DNA of 10,759 bases from JAJYTL01 sp046705265. GTDB lineage: Bacteria; Pseudomonadota; Alphaproteobacteria; Ferrovibrionales; Ferrovibrionaceae. The stretch covers positions 1-10,759 of the forward strand of contig JBJKQL010000013.1 in assembly GCA_046705265.1 (NCBI GenBank), given 5' to 3'. Of the stretch, positions 1-6,297 are shown piece after piece; positions within the stretch are counted from its first letter, which is position 1, and every line of letters begins with the position of its first letter. The position numbers and the translations under genes are program-made. Under the pieces are notes generated by a model. That model saw nothing but the letters and a program-made list of their open reading frames with translations, was not told where the DNA came from and did no database searches.

Positions 1-935
1 GGCTCGCCGACCACCAATGTCAGCCGTCCCTCGCCTTCCCGCGCCCGCTCCCAACGCCGCATCAGCAAGGCCATTTCCTCGTCGCGCCCGACCAGCGGGG
101 CGAGAAGGCGTGCGACGCTGCGATGGCCGCCACCGCTCGCTCGAACCAGGCGGAATACCCCCACAGGCTCCGGCACCCCCTTCAATGTGTGGGTGCCGCG
201 TTCTTCAGCGATGAAACGTCCAGCGACCTGTCGCTGCAGCCGTGTGGTCCCCAGCACCAATCCCGGCTCGGCGAGAGCTTGCACCCGCGCGGCGACATTC
301 GGCGCATCACCAAAGACCTCTCCCGTCGCATCCACAACCACTGGGCCCCAATCTATACCGACGCGCACCGCGAGCACCGGCTTGCCGGACCCACCATTCT
401 TCTGATTCAATTCGACCAGTGCTTGTTGAATTGCCAGCGCCGCCCGCACCGCGCGCTCGGCATCGTTTTCCTGCGCCACCGGATATCCGAACAGCGCCAT
501 TATCCCGTCCCCGAGCTTCTTGGCGACGTGCCCTCCCATTTCAGTCACAGCCTGGGAGGCAACTCGAAGATAGCCCTCTACGAGATCGCGCCATTCCTCC
601 GCATCGAGGTTCGCGGCAATAGCCGTCGAACCCACAAGATCGCAAAACATCACCGTGAGGTGCCGGCGCTCACCCCCCGCCTCTGCCGATTCGCCAATCG
701 GCATTGGCACAGCCGCGCGAGAAGGCGGCATAGCTGTTTCTGCTCCTTCCACGGGTGCCGCGGCAAGTGCCGCAATGGCCTTTAGCAGCCGCTTGCGGTG
801 CCCAAGAGGGATCCCGAGCTTTTCAAAATCTGTCTCGGTCAGGTCCGCCAGAATATCTGCATCGATCGCGTTAGCGCGAAATAGGGCCTCGTACTGCCCG
901 AGGCCAAGGTTGCGCAGCCACCCGGCCACATCCAT
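1..935 (-). CDS. SAM domain - class III adenylate/guanylate cyclase - AAA ATPase protein, 3' part cut by window edge
   Basis: The 311 complete codons seen are the N-terminal part of a multidomain signalling protein. Residues 5-60 look like a SAM domain (GWLRNLGLGQYEALF, then LGHRKRLLKAI). Residues 90-265 form a class III nucleotide cyclase domain. The two metal-binding aspartates are D99 in FCDLVGST and D143 in KKLGDGIMALF, and NVAAR at 213-217 is the usual Asn/Arg motif. From residue 280, LVGRDEEMALLMRRW followed by LTLVVGE is the typical entry to an AAA ATPase domain; its Walker A lysine lies beyond the left edge. Known relatives make cyclic nucleotide from ATP or GTP and often carry long C-terminal ATPase/TPR regions. 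The ATG at 935-933 is the only reasonable start, because an in-frame TGA lies seven codons upstream with no start codon between. Shine-Dalgarno pairing is weak. Family is sure; substrate and signal are unknown. Confidence 0.9.
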   Translation of the reverse strand, partial: MDVAGWLRNLGLGQYEALFRANAIDADILADLTETDFEKLGIPLGHRKRLLKAIAALAAAPVEGAETAMPPSRAAVPMPIGESAEAGGERRHLTVMFCDLVGSTAIAANLDAEEWRDLVEGYLRVASQAVTEMGGHVAKKLGDGIMALFGYPVAQENDAERAVRAALAIQQALVELNQKNGGSGKPVLAVRVGIDWGPVVVDATGEVFGDAPNVAARVQALAEPGLVLGTTRLQRQVAGRFIAEERGTHTLKGVPEPVGVFRLVRASGGGHRSVARLLAPLVGRDEEMALLMRRWERAREGEGRLTLVVGE

Positions 936-965
936 AGCGTGCCCCCGGCTCGCTCAGCGTTCATT

Positions 966-971
966 ATTATA
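966..971 (-). promoter_or_regulatory. candidate -10 box upstream of the SAM/cyclase gene
   Basis: The minus strand reads a perfect TATAAT here, 30 nt upstream of the ATG at 935. That spacing would place a transcription start near 959 and give a short leader. The -35 side is weak: TTGCAT at 991-996 is 19 nt away and matches TTGACA at three positions. This is a chance-level candidate supported mainly by the -10 match and its position. Confidence 0.3.
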
Positions 972-1190
972 CAAGCCAGTTGCTCCGGCTATGCAAGTGG
1001 AACAGCACTGCAGATTAAGGGCATTCCTCGAACCGCAAGTAAACGGACGAACAAAAGCTATTTCGACGCTGGCGATGGCAATGTATCCGAGTGCGCCTTT
1101 TTCGCACTGCGGGCGATCATGGCCGGAAGCGGACATCTTTCACCGTAGCCCTACCGACTTCGCCTTAATTCCTGCGCTGCGCTCGATTGA

Positions 1191-1460
1191 GGTGGACATG
1201 GTCCGGATTACCACCGTGCCAAGAGTTGGGCTGACCAAAAGCCGGTCCTTGGTGGCAAGGTTGATGCGCTGTATTACGGTCTTGGCGGTGAGAATGTCGT
1301 CACTATCGCCGATGCATCGAACATCGAGACTATCGCGGCCGCGTCAAACACGGCGAGTTCCAGCGGCCTTCTTTGAAACCGAATGACCCTGCTCATGGCT
1401 GTCAAAAAGGGCAATCTAACAATTTCGATGAGTAAAGCGGCAATGTCGATCTGGTCGTAA
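1191..1460 (+). pseudogene. decayed GYD-domain-like gene relic
   Basis: In the plus-strand frame between stops at 1188-1190 and 1374-1376, the translation contains LGGKVDALYYGLGGENVVTI followed by ADASNIETIAAASNTA and SSSGLL. This follows the core of GYD-family proteins, where LGGK-(hydrophobic)-Y-(A/G)LG precedes a D-x-P-D strand and an alanine-rich helix ending in SG. After the internal TGA the same frame gives MTLLMAVKKGNL, at the place where the family has its LLTxEEVDKA segment. It then ends at TAA 1458-1460. The first 17 residues are poorly conserved and no start codon or N-terminal strand can be found, so I call it a relic rather than a gene. It is the only coding trace on the plus strand. 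An alternative is chance resemblance over about 40 residues. Confidence 0.5.
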
Positions 1461-1563
1461 GGCGAGAGGCCGTGGCTACGCCCTGGCTACTGCACGGACC
1501 TATGGTTTATCGTTGCACGGGGTCAGTGTGCAGCGAGTGCTCTAGGTAGATTCCAGTTACACA

Positions 1564-1965
1564 TCACGACATCGCGAGCAGGACCTTAGCAGTGTCGACG
1601 TAATCTTGGAAGAACACGAGCTTACCGGCATCGCTGTATTTCGCGACGTGCACCCAGTCACTGTCTACTCTCTTGCCTGTGGCCCTTATGTGACCCGCAA
1701 AGGTTCCGAGCGTAATGACGGTATTGCCTTTCTCAATCATGTCGTGCGGTACAAAATCAGTGAACTCGACAGTTTGCGCCAATGTGGTGAAGAATTCGGC
1801 GACACCCTTTTTTCCCTTGTAAGTCCCTGCCCACGGAAGCTTCCCTTCAGGGCCTGGAATTAGCCAACGGCAGTCTTCGTCGATCAGCTCATTGATAAAT
1901 GTGTCGATCTCGCCACGCCCGAAAAGCTCATAACCCTTTTTTGAAGATTCAATGTTGGATGCCAT
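1564..1965 (-). CDS. SnoaL-like / NTF2-fold protein (133 aa)
   Basis: The predicted protein is a single small NTF2-like (SnoaL, ketosteroid-isomerase-like) domain. It opens with a helix (KKGYELFGRGEIDTFINEL), then DEDCRWLIPGPEGKLPWAGT and YKGKKGVAEFF, the usual cone-shaped fold signature. It ends with the paired strands WVHVAKYSDAGKLVFFQDY and VDTAKVLLAM. No signal peptide or membrane segment is seen, so it is probably cytosolic. Family members act as isomerases, cyclases, hydrolases or non-catalytic binding proteins, and the substrate cannot be told from sequence. The ATG at 1965 is chosen over an upstream in-frame start at 2124 because AGGGGG stands 5 nt before it and the domain begins there; the extra upstream residues are proline/arginine-rich and unlike the family. 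A dyad at 2129-2146 lies about 165 nt upstream. It is one of two SnoaL-like genes here. Confidence 0.87.
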   Translation of the reverse strand: MASNIESSKKGYELFGRGEIDTFINELIDEDCRWLIPGPEGKLPWAGTYKGKKGVAEFFTTLAQTVEFTDFVPHDMIEKGNTVITLGTFAGHIRATGKRVDSDWVHVAKYSDAGKLVFFQDYVDTAKVLLAMS

Positions 1966-1970
1966 TGGAG

Positions 1971-1976
1971 CCCCCT
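1971..1976 (-). promoter_or_regulatory. ribosome binding site that sets the start at 1965
   Basis: The minus strand reads AGGGGG ending 5 nt before the ATG at 1965. It supports this start over the longer in-frame alternative beginning at 2124. Confidence 0.55.
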
Positions 1977-2128
1977 GGATTATGGAGTTGGAATTGATCG
2001 TGCCCCTTTTTGGGGGCCGAGGGTTGGCACGCACCTTGAGGCCATTCGTCTCGGCGGAAAGAAGTACAGTCGGGATCAGAGCGCCGCGCCTATCCAAGCC
2101 GCAGAATAGAATCGAGCCGTCCATCCCG

Positions 2129-2146
2129 CATCATTCATTTGAATGA
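2129..2146. promoter_or_regulatory. palindromic operator candidate, copy 1
   Basis: The minus strand reads TCATTCAAATGAATGATG. It contains two 7-bp arms (TCATTCA and TGAATGA) around a 2-bp centre. The same 18 bases occur at 10391-10408 on the plus strand. This copy lies about 165 nt upstream of the SnoaL-like gene starting at 1965. Short perfect dyads of this size are typical binding sites of dimeric repressors such as the TetR family, but no regulator gene is present in the window to pair with it. Confidence 0.5.
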
Positions 2147-2269
2147 GAGCAGGAAAAAAAGAGCTGCGGCGAGGGGGCGTCTGTCCAGGGAAGATCAATG
2201 GGCAACCACGCCTCCAAGACGTTTCGAATTGGCTCGGCAGTCATCACGTTGATCGGGCTGTATATCCCT

Positions 2270-2701
2270 CTACGAACTCTCCTTTATCAAATATCCGCGT
2301 TCGGCATAGGGAAATCCTGGTAACTCGCAGTCACGTCTCTCGTCATACTGGTAGTAGGCCCGCACTTCGGCGATAAGGCTCGACTTAAATAGATACCATT
2401 CGGTGCCACGGAACATCATTCGATGCTGTCCTCCGCGAGGGGTATAAGCGCAGCTCCATTCACTAACAACCTCATCCCCCTGCGCAATCGCATGGTCGAT
2501 CCTCCAAACTGGGCGATAAACCTGCGCATATTTTCGCCAGTATCTCGCCAGATGTTCTGCGCCGCGGATCGGCGTATTGGCCGGATGAAGAAAGTAGTGA
2601 ACGACATCGGGTACAAAGGAGCTTTTTAGGGCGTCGAGGTCGCCTGACGTGCATGCCGCGAAATATCGCAAAACTGTTTGAATATTGGGGTCAGTGGCCA
2701 T
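2270..2701 (-). CDS. SnoaL-like / NTF2-fold protein (143 aa)
   Basis: This is a second small NTF2-like protein. It begins with a helix (TVLRYFAACTSGDLDALKSS), followed by FVPDVVHYFLHPANTPIRGAEHLARYW, the common F-x-P-D-V strand and G-x-E-x-L helix of SnoaL-like domains. The closing strands are EVVSEWSCAYTPRGG, RMMFRGTEWYLF and LIAEVRAYY. Length is normal for the family, and no signal or membrane segment is seen. The ATG at 2701 has AAAGGAAA about 8 nt upstream, nearly the same as the ribosome binding site of the ABM-like gene at 10173. It shares only fold-level similarity with the neighbour at 1564-1965, so the pair are probably not recent duplicates. Between 2270 and 2124 lies a gap with no clear gene. 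Catalysis is possible, but the substrate is unknown. Confidence 0.87.
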   Translation of the reverse strand: MATDPNIQTVLRYFAACTSGDLDALKSSFVPDVVHYFLHPANTPIRGAEHLARYWRKYAQVYRPVWRIDHAIAQGDEVVSEWSCAYTPRGGQHRMMFRGTEWYLFKSSLIAEVRAYYQYDERRDCELPGFPYAERGYLIKESS

Positions 2702-2855
2702 TGAGCCGTTTCCTTTCGTGCAAGTAGAAAAGATTTTTTGAGAGCTTAGTGCGACATGTTTTGGGTCATCTCAAGACACTGGCAGGAGGACCGCGTTACT
2801 CCGACAGAGGAACATGGTTCCCTCTCTTCGGTCAGCGGTCAGATTTTTTTCTCGG

Positions 2856-2988
2856 GTACCGGCAGGAGCCGCTGCGCAGTTAGATTCTCAGGGCAGGTAC
2901 GGCATCGTTTCCTTAATTGCTTCAGGGACACGCGATCCAACCCGCACTTCGACAGTGCCGCCAGAAATGCGACTCGCGAAAAAATAAG
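2856..2988. repeat. diverged direct repeat, copy B
   Basis: This stretch aligns with 8066-8197 in the same orientation. From 2886 to 2985 I count about 16 mismatches in 100 aligned bases without gaps. Beyond the stop codon of the embedded reading frame the match continues for about 30 bases with small gaps. It carries the 3' end of the gene at 8099-8410. Confidence 0.75.
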
Positions 2989-3052
2989 GCTCATTGGGAT
3001 GAAGCTGATGTCTGTTGGGCCGAAATTCGTGGCATTTACCAGCCAGCCGCAT
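2888..3052 (-). pseudogene. truncated relic of the 103-aa unknown gene
   Basis: The last 33 codons before TGA at 2890-2888 read PYFFASRISGGTVEVRVG then SRVPEAIKETMPYLP. The intact protein at 8099-8410 ends with SAFFTSRISGGTVEVQVG and LSVPEAIKETMPLLP. Upstream of this match the frame stays open to an ATG at 3052, but the roughly 20 residues there (MRLAGKCHEFRPNRHQLHPN) have no likeness to the intact protein, and about 70 residues of its N-terminal part are missing. No ribosome binding site precedes the ATG. I read this as a gene copy whose 5' half was lost by deletion or rearrangement. The alternative, a short functional 54-aa protein, is less likely. Confidence 0.6.
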
Positions 3053-3179
3053 CCCATAACCGGACAATACTCAGTGGGAGAGCGAATTTCTGGCGTTTCG
3101 AATGGCCGGTCATCCGTGTTTGAAACTCGGCGCGCTTCATGATCAGAGTCACGGCCCCACGTTAAAACGAAGCAATTAG

Positions 3180-3205
3180 GCGCCGCCGTGATCGGGCGGT
3201 GGCGC
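3180..3205 (-). terminator. GC-rich hairpin just after the cyclase stop codon
   Basis: A 9-bp stem (GCGCCGCCG at 3180-3188 against CGGTGGCGC at 3197-3205, one G-T pair) with an 8-nt loop starts 2 nt after the TGA at 3210-3208. On the minus strand it is followed by CTAATTGCTTCGTTTTAAC, which is T-rich but has no clean T run. It could end transcription of the cyclase gene or protect its 3' end. Confidence 0.4.
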
Positions 3206-3207
3206 GC

Positions 3208-4641
3208 TCATCCTTCCGGCACCCCCGCCTTGAGCATTCCCTCTATCACCCGTTCGCGTTGGGCCAGAAAGGTCGAGTTGTCGCTCTGTGCGCCAAGGCG
3301 AAACTTGGCGATCGTGAAACTTGGATCAAGCAATAGCCCTGCCCGCGCGGCAACCCGTGCCTCTCCCAGTCGGTTGGCATGAGCCAGAGCGGCAGCGAGG
3401 TAGAAATGCGTCAGGGGAAAATTTGGATTGATCTCGATAGAGCGGCGAAAACGCGCTATGGCCTCCTCTTCGGCGTCAAGGTGAAGCTTGGCGGCGCCGG
3501 CGATTTCTATCCAGCTAAACGCGAAAGTGTCGCGAGGCGAAAGGCGCAGCGCTTCTTGCACATGGGCCTCGGTCTCTTCGCCGTACCCCATAAATAGCTT
3601 GGCGAGGCCGATATGCGCATGTGCGACGGCGAGATTTCGGTTTATTGCCAGTGCTCGTTCGTATTCGGCAATGCCTTCAACGGCACGATTTGTATAAATC
3701 CGGACCATGCCCATCGCGAAATGCGCCAAGGCATGCTCGGAAGTCAAGAATAGCACTTTCGTCAACGCCGCTTCGGCAGCAGCCAATCGCGCCGCCCGGT
3801 CGTCGCTGTAAAGAGGTCCCGCGACAACCCAGTCGACCAAGGCGGTGCCGACCAGCGCATCGACATTGGCGGGATCAAGCGCCAGGCCGCGCTCGAAGAA
3901 GCCTCGGGCTTGCGCAAGATACTTGGGCGTTAAGCCCCAATTGAGCCAGGCCACGCCCTGAAAGTAGAGGTCCATCGAATCGGGATTCGGTGCCTGCTCC
4001 GCCCGCCGCGCCTCGGCCGCGATCAGCTGCGCATCGAGCGCACCGGCGAGACGCGACACGATCTCGTCCTGCATGTCGAAGAGGTCAGCGATGGGCTTGT
4101 CGAAACGCTCGGCCCAGAGATGATTGCCGCTCCCGGCATCGATGAGCTGGACATTGACCCGCATGCGGTTGCCGCCCCGCTGCACGCTGCCCTCCAGGAT
4201 GTAGCGCACGTTCAGCTCACGACCGATTTTCTTGAGGTCGATCGGCTTGCCCTTGTAGGTAAAGGCCGTGTTGCGCCCGATGACGAAGGAGCCGCTGATG
4301 CGCGAGAGATCGGTGGTCAGGCTCTCGGTCACGCCGTCAACGAAATAGTCCTGCTCGGGATCGCCCCCCAGGTTCGCAAACGGCAGAACGACAAGGGAGA
4401 GGTGCGGCGGTCCCGATCTTTCCGGCACCAGGGCACGGAGCGGCGCCGCTCCCTCGTCGCTCAATCGGACGCGGTAGGTGCGGACCGGCCGAGGGATGTT
4501 CTTGACCGACTGCTCACCGAGGTCGTCAAAGCCGAAGCTGAGCTTGTCGAGAACCTGCTCCCGCACCACGTTCGCCACCAGGATGCCGCCCGGCTCCGCC
4601 ATGCCCTCCAGCCGCGCCGCAACGTTGACGCCATCGCCATA
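3208..4641 (-). pseudogene. 3' part of class III cyclase - TolB-like - TPR gene, split by IS630 insertion
   Basis: This is the downstream half of the gene whose 5' part lies at 5766-6112. It begins inside the cyclase domain with GDGVNVAARLEG, which continues DGDDIY of the other half. A TolB-like region follows (LSLVVLPFANLGGDPEQDYF through NHLWAERFDKPIADLFDMQD), then TPR-like helices such as FFERGLALDPANVDALVGTA and YERALAINRNLAVAHAHIGL to the end. Such proteins are known in rhizobia as adenylate cyclases with periplasm- or partner-sensing C-termini. Joining the halves without the IS and one TA gives an unbroken 592-codon protein counted from the ATG at 6112. A new ATG at 4602 could give a 464-aa product, but it would lack the metal-binding aspartates and could not be a cyclase. 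A GC-rich hairpin follows the stop. Confidence 0.88.
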
Positions 4642-4668
4642 TTAATCAGTACATTAATAAACCGACAT
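4642..4668. repeat. IS630 terminal inverted repeat, low-coordinate end
   Basis: It starts TTAATCAGTACATTAATAA and is imperfectly complementary to 5739-5765, with 23 of 27 positions paired. It overlaps the last base of the transposase stop codon by one base. Confidence 0.85.
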
Positions 4669-5696
4669 TAAGCAGCATACCGTAGCGAAGGCTTCTGAAA
4701 GAAGGCGCGGATTTTCTCCGGGTTCTTTTGCAGGCTGCGCATGGAGGAAACCACCTTGCTCTTGAAGCCGGCTTTGCCGGTCGTAACCATGCGGCCAACG
4801 GTGTCAGCCTTCAAATGCTTCCAGACGAGTTCATCCGGATTGCGATCGGGTGAGTAAGGCGGCAGGTAAAACACTTTGAGTTTGCCGCCCAACGTATCGA
4901 TAAACGCTTTCGTTTTCTTTGAACGGTGCGCCGGGCCTCGATCCAAAATCAAGAAGATCGTCCGTTTGGCGCCAACCAACAGGCGCTTCAGAAACTCGAT
5001 GAAGACGGCCGAATTGACGCCGCCTTTCTCCTTGATCATAAACCGCATGTGGCCTTTGGAGGTGATCGCTGAGATCAAGCTGATGCCATGGCGCGCTCCG
5101 GTTGCCTTAACAACGGGCGTCTCACCTTTCTTGCCCCAGGTGCGTCCGGCATGATGGTCAGACCGTATGTGCGCCGCATCGCCAAAATAGATGTCGGCAC
5201 CCTGTAACTGCGCCATTTTCTTGATCTTCGGATATTCCGTTTTCAGCCATTTCTTCACCAGAGCCTCATCACGCTCTATGGCTTGATGCAAGGGTTTTTG
5301 CGCCGTGATGCCCAACTGAGCAAGTAACCGGCCGACGGATACCGGGCTTAGTTTGATGCCGAATTGATCCCGGATGATCGTCGCGATGATCTCCCGCGTC
5401 CACAAAGCAAACTCGAACTTAAGCTGCAGGGGATTCTTTTGTGTGACCGTATCGTAAATCCATTTCATTTGCTTGCCGCTTAACTTCGGCGGGCGGCCGG
5501 GAACCGGTTTTGCCTTTAAGGCACCCCATCCACCACGGCGGTACCTTGCCAGCCAATCGTAGATCGTTGTGCGATTGAGCCCAAGGGCTTTGCCAACGAT
5601 TTCTGGACTTTCGCCTTCCTGCACACGCCGCACCGCGCGCTCCCGCAGCGCTTCTAATGTCGTGTGATCAAGTTTACGAGCGTCATCATGTCTCAT
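4668..5696 (-). CDS. IS630-family DDE transposase (342 aa)
   Basis: The N-terminal third holds a helix-turn-helix of the IS630 kind (SPEIVGKALGLNRTTIYDWL, residues 30-49) and the linker GRPPKLS at 68-74. A second helix-turn-helix-like part spans about 85-130. The catalytic domain follows, with candidate residues D173 (IYFGDAAHIRSDHH), D252 (FLILDRGPAH) and E289 in LPPYSPDRNPDELVWKHLK. The 36-residue gap between the second D and E fits the DDE spacing of this family. The W-x-x-KGE-x-P-V motif at 187-195 is also typical. The protein is made from one unbroken frame and appears complete, ending 26 nt from the element edge. The context of the first aspartate (GDAAH rather than the common DE) is a little unusual. 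It catalyses cut-and-paste movement into TA sites. Confidence 0.95.
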   Translation of the reverse strand: MRHDDARKLDHTTLEALRERAVRRVQEGESPEIVGKALGLNRTTIYDWLARYRRGGWGALKAKPVPGRPPKLSGKQMKWIYDTVTQKNPLQLKFEFALWTREIIATIIRDQFGIKLSPVSVGRLLAQLGITAQKPLHQAIERDEALVKKWLKTEYPKIKKMAQLQGADIYFGDAAHIRSDHHAGRTWGKKGETPVVKATGARHGISLISAITSKGHMRFMIKEKGGVNSAVFIEFLKRLLVGAKRTIFLILDRGPAHRSKKTKAFIDTLGGKLKVFYLPPYSPDRNPDELVWKHLKADTVGRMVTTGKAGFKSKVVSSMRSLQKNPEKIRAFFQKPSLRYAA

Positions 5697-5702
5697 GACC
5701 CC

Positions 5703-5731
5703 AGAGAATCAGCGGTGTTTCGCCGTGTCAA
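5703..5731 (-). promoter_or_regulatory. candidate transposase promoter inside the IS
   Basis: The minus strand carries a perfect TTGACA at 5726-5731. About 15 to 17 nt downstream are weak -10 candidates (GATTCT or TTCTCT). The transposase ATG follows at 5696. The -35 match is strong and the -10 is poor, so the leader would be only a few bases if this promoter is used. Confidence 0.35.
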
Positions 5732-5738
5732 GAAAATT

Positions 5739-5765
5739 ATGTAGGGTTATTTATGAACTGATTAA
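5739..5765. repeat. IS630 terminal inverted repeat, high-coordinate end
   Basis: Read inward on the minus strand it begins TTAATCAGTTCATAAATAA and mirrors 4642-4668 with four mismatches in 27 bases. Confidence 0.85.
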
Positions 5766-6112
5766 TAGATATCGTCGCCATCGACGATCACGTCGCCGAT
5801 ATTGACCCCGATGCGGAAATCGATGCGCCGCTCCGCCGGGATGTCGGCGTTCCGCTCCAGCATCCCCCGCTGCACCTCGACGACGCAGCGGAGAGCATCC
5901 ACGACCGAGACGAACTCGACCAGCAAGCCGTCGCCGGTGGTCTTGATGATGCGGCCGTGATGCTCGGTAATCTTGGGGTCGATCAAGGCCTTGCGGTGGG
6001 CCTTCAGGCGGGCGAGCGTGCCTTCCTCGTCGGCGGCCATGAGCCGCGAGTACCCGGCAATGTCGGCTGCGACGATCGCCGTCAGCCTGCGTTCGACACG
6101 CTCTGTTGCCAT
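5762..6112 (-). pseudogene. 5' part of class III cyclase - TolB-like - TPR gene, split by IS630 insertion
   Basis: This piece codes for the first 116 residues of a class III nucleotide cyclase. The metal-binding aspartates are present: D17 in AIVAADIAGYSRLM and D61 in IKTTGDGLLVEF. The frame runs through FRIGVNIGDVIVDGDDIY and then meets a TAA (5764-5762) made by the end of the IS. Host sequence ends at 5766. Because the Asn/Arg motif (VNVAAR) lies on the other side of the insertion, this fragment should not be active. I start it at the ATG at 6112 because relatives begin MATERVERRL; a GTG at 6121 in the same frame is an alternative, and GAGGG stands about 8 nt before the ATG. About 185 nt separate it from the stop of the upstream acyl-CoA ligase gene. 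Confidence 0.88.
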
Positions 6113-6297
6113 CCGGCTCACCCTCGCGCCCTCACTCTATCACCCCCATCCGTTGGCGTCTGCCCGGATTACCCTTACCGGCTTCGAGTGCACGAGGTGA
6201 CCGGCCCCGAACAGTTCCGGCCTCGTCATGGCCAACGGCACAACCTTCAGCTTAGGCCGGGCAAGCCGTTCCCGCTCATAGGATGACAGCGCCCGCT

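Larger units (their letters stand above)
4642..5765 (-). mobile_element. complete IS630-family insertion sequence, 1124 bp
   Basis: The element is bounded by TA on both sides (4640-4641 and 5766-5767), the target duplication expected for IS630. Its ends are inverted repeats: both start TTAATCAGT when read inward, and 23 of the first 27 positions match. The single 342-aa transposase gene fills most of the length on the minus strand. The insertion sits inside the TA of a TAT codon of a cyclase gene, and the first bases of the element supply a TAA stop to the interrupted frame. Removing the element plus one TA restores the host frame exactly, so boundaries are firm. Good ends and an intact transposase suggest a fairly recent insertion. 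Confidence 0.92.

Noticed and set aside
123..785. Long plus-strand frame of 220 codons at the left end
   Set aside because: It is the antisense shadow of the SAM/cyclase gene, whose minus-strand translation shows clear domains; the plus frame is rich in Arg, His and Pro with no family pattern.
1090..1108. Inverted repeat AGTGCG-N7-CGCACT
   Set aside because: Only 6-bp arms and no link to a gene end; such repeats are common by chance in GC-rich DNA.
655..1386. Plus-strand frame of 243 codons
   Set aside because: Its first third is antisense to the cyclase gene and the rest has no protein-like pattern; the GYD-like relic is in another frame.
3036..3140. Minus-strand 34-codon frame starting MKRAEFQTRM
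   Set aside because: No ribosome binding site and no similarity to neighbours; it overlaps the upstream part of the truncated relic.
4120..4671. Plus-strand frame of 183 codons
   Set aside because: It is antisense to the TolB-like part of the cyclase gene, a common effect of GC-rich codon use, and runs into the IS.
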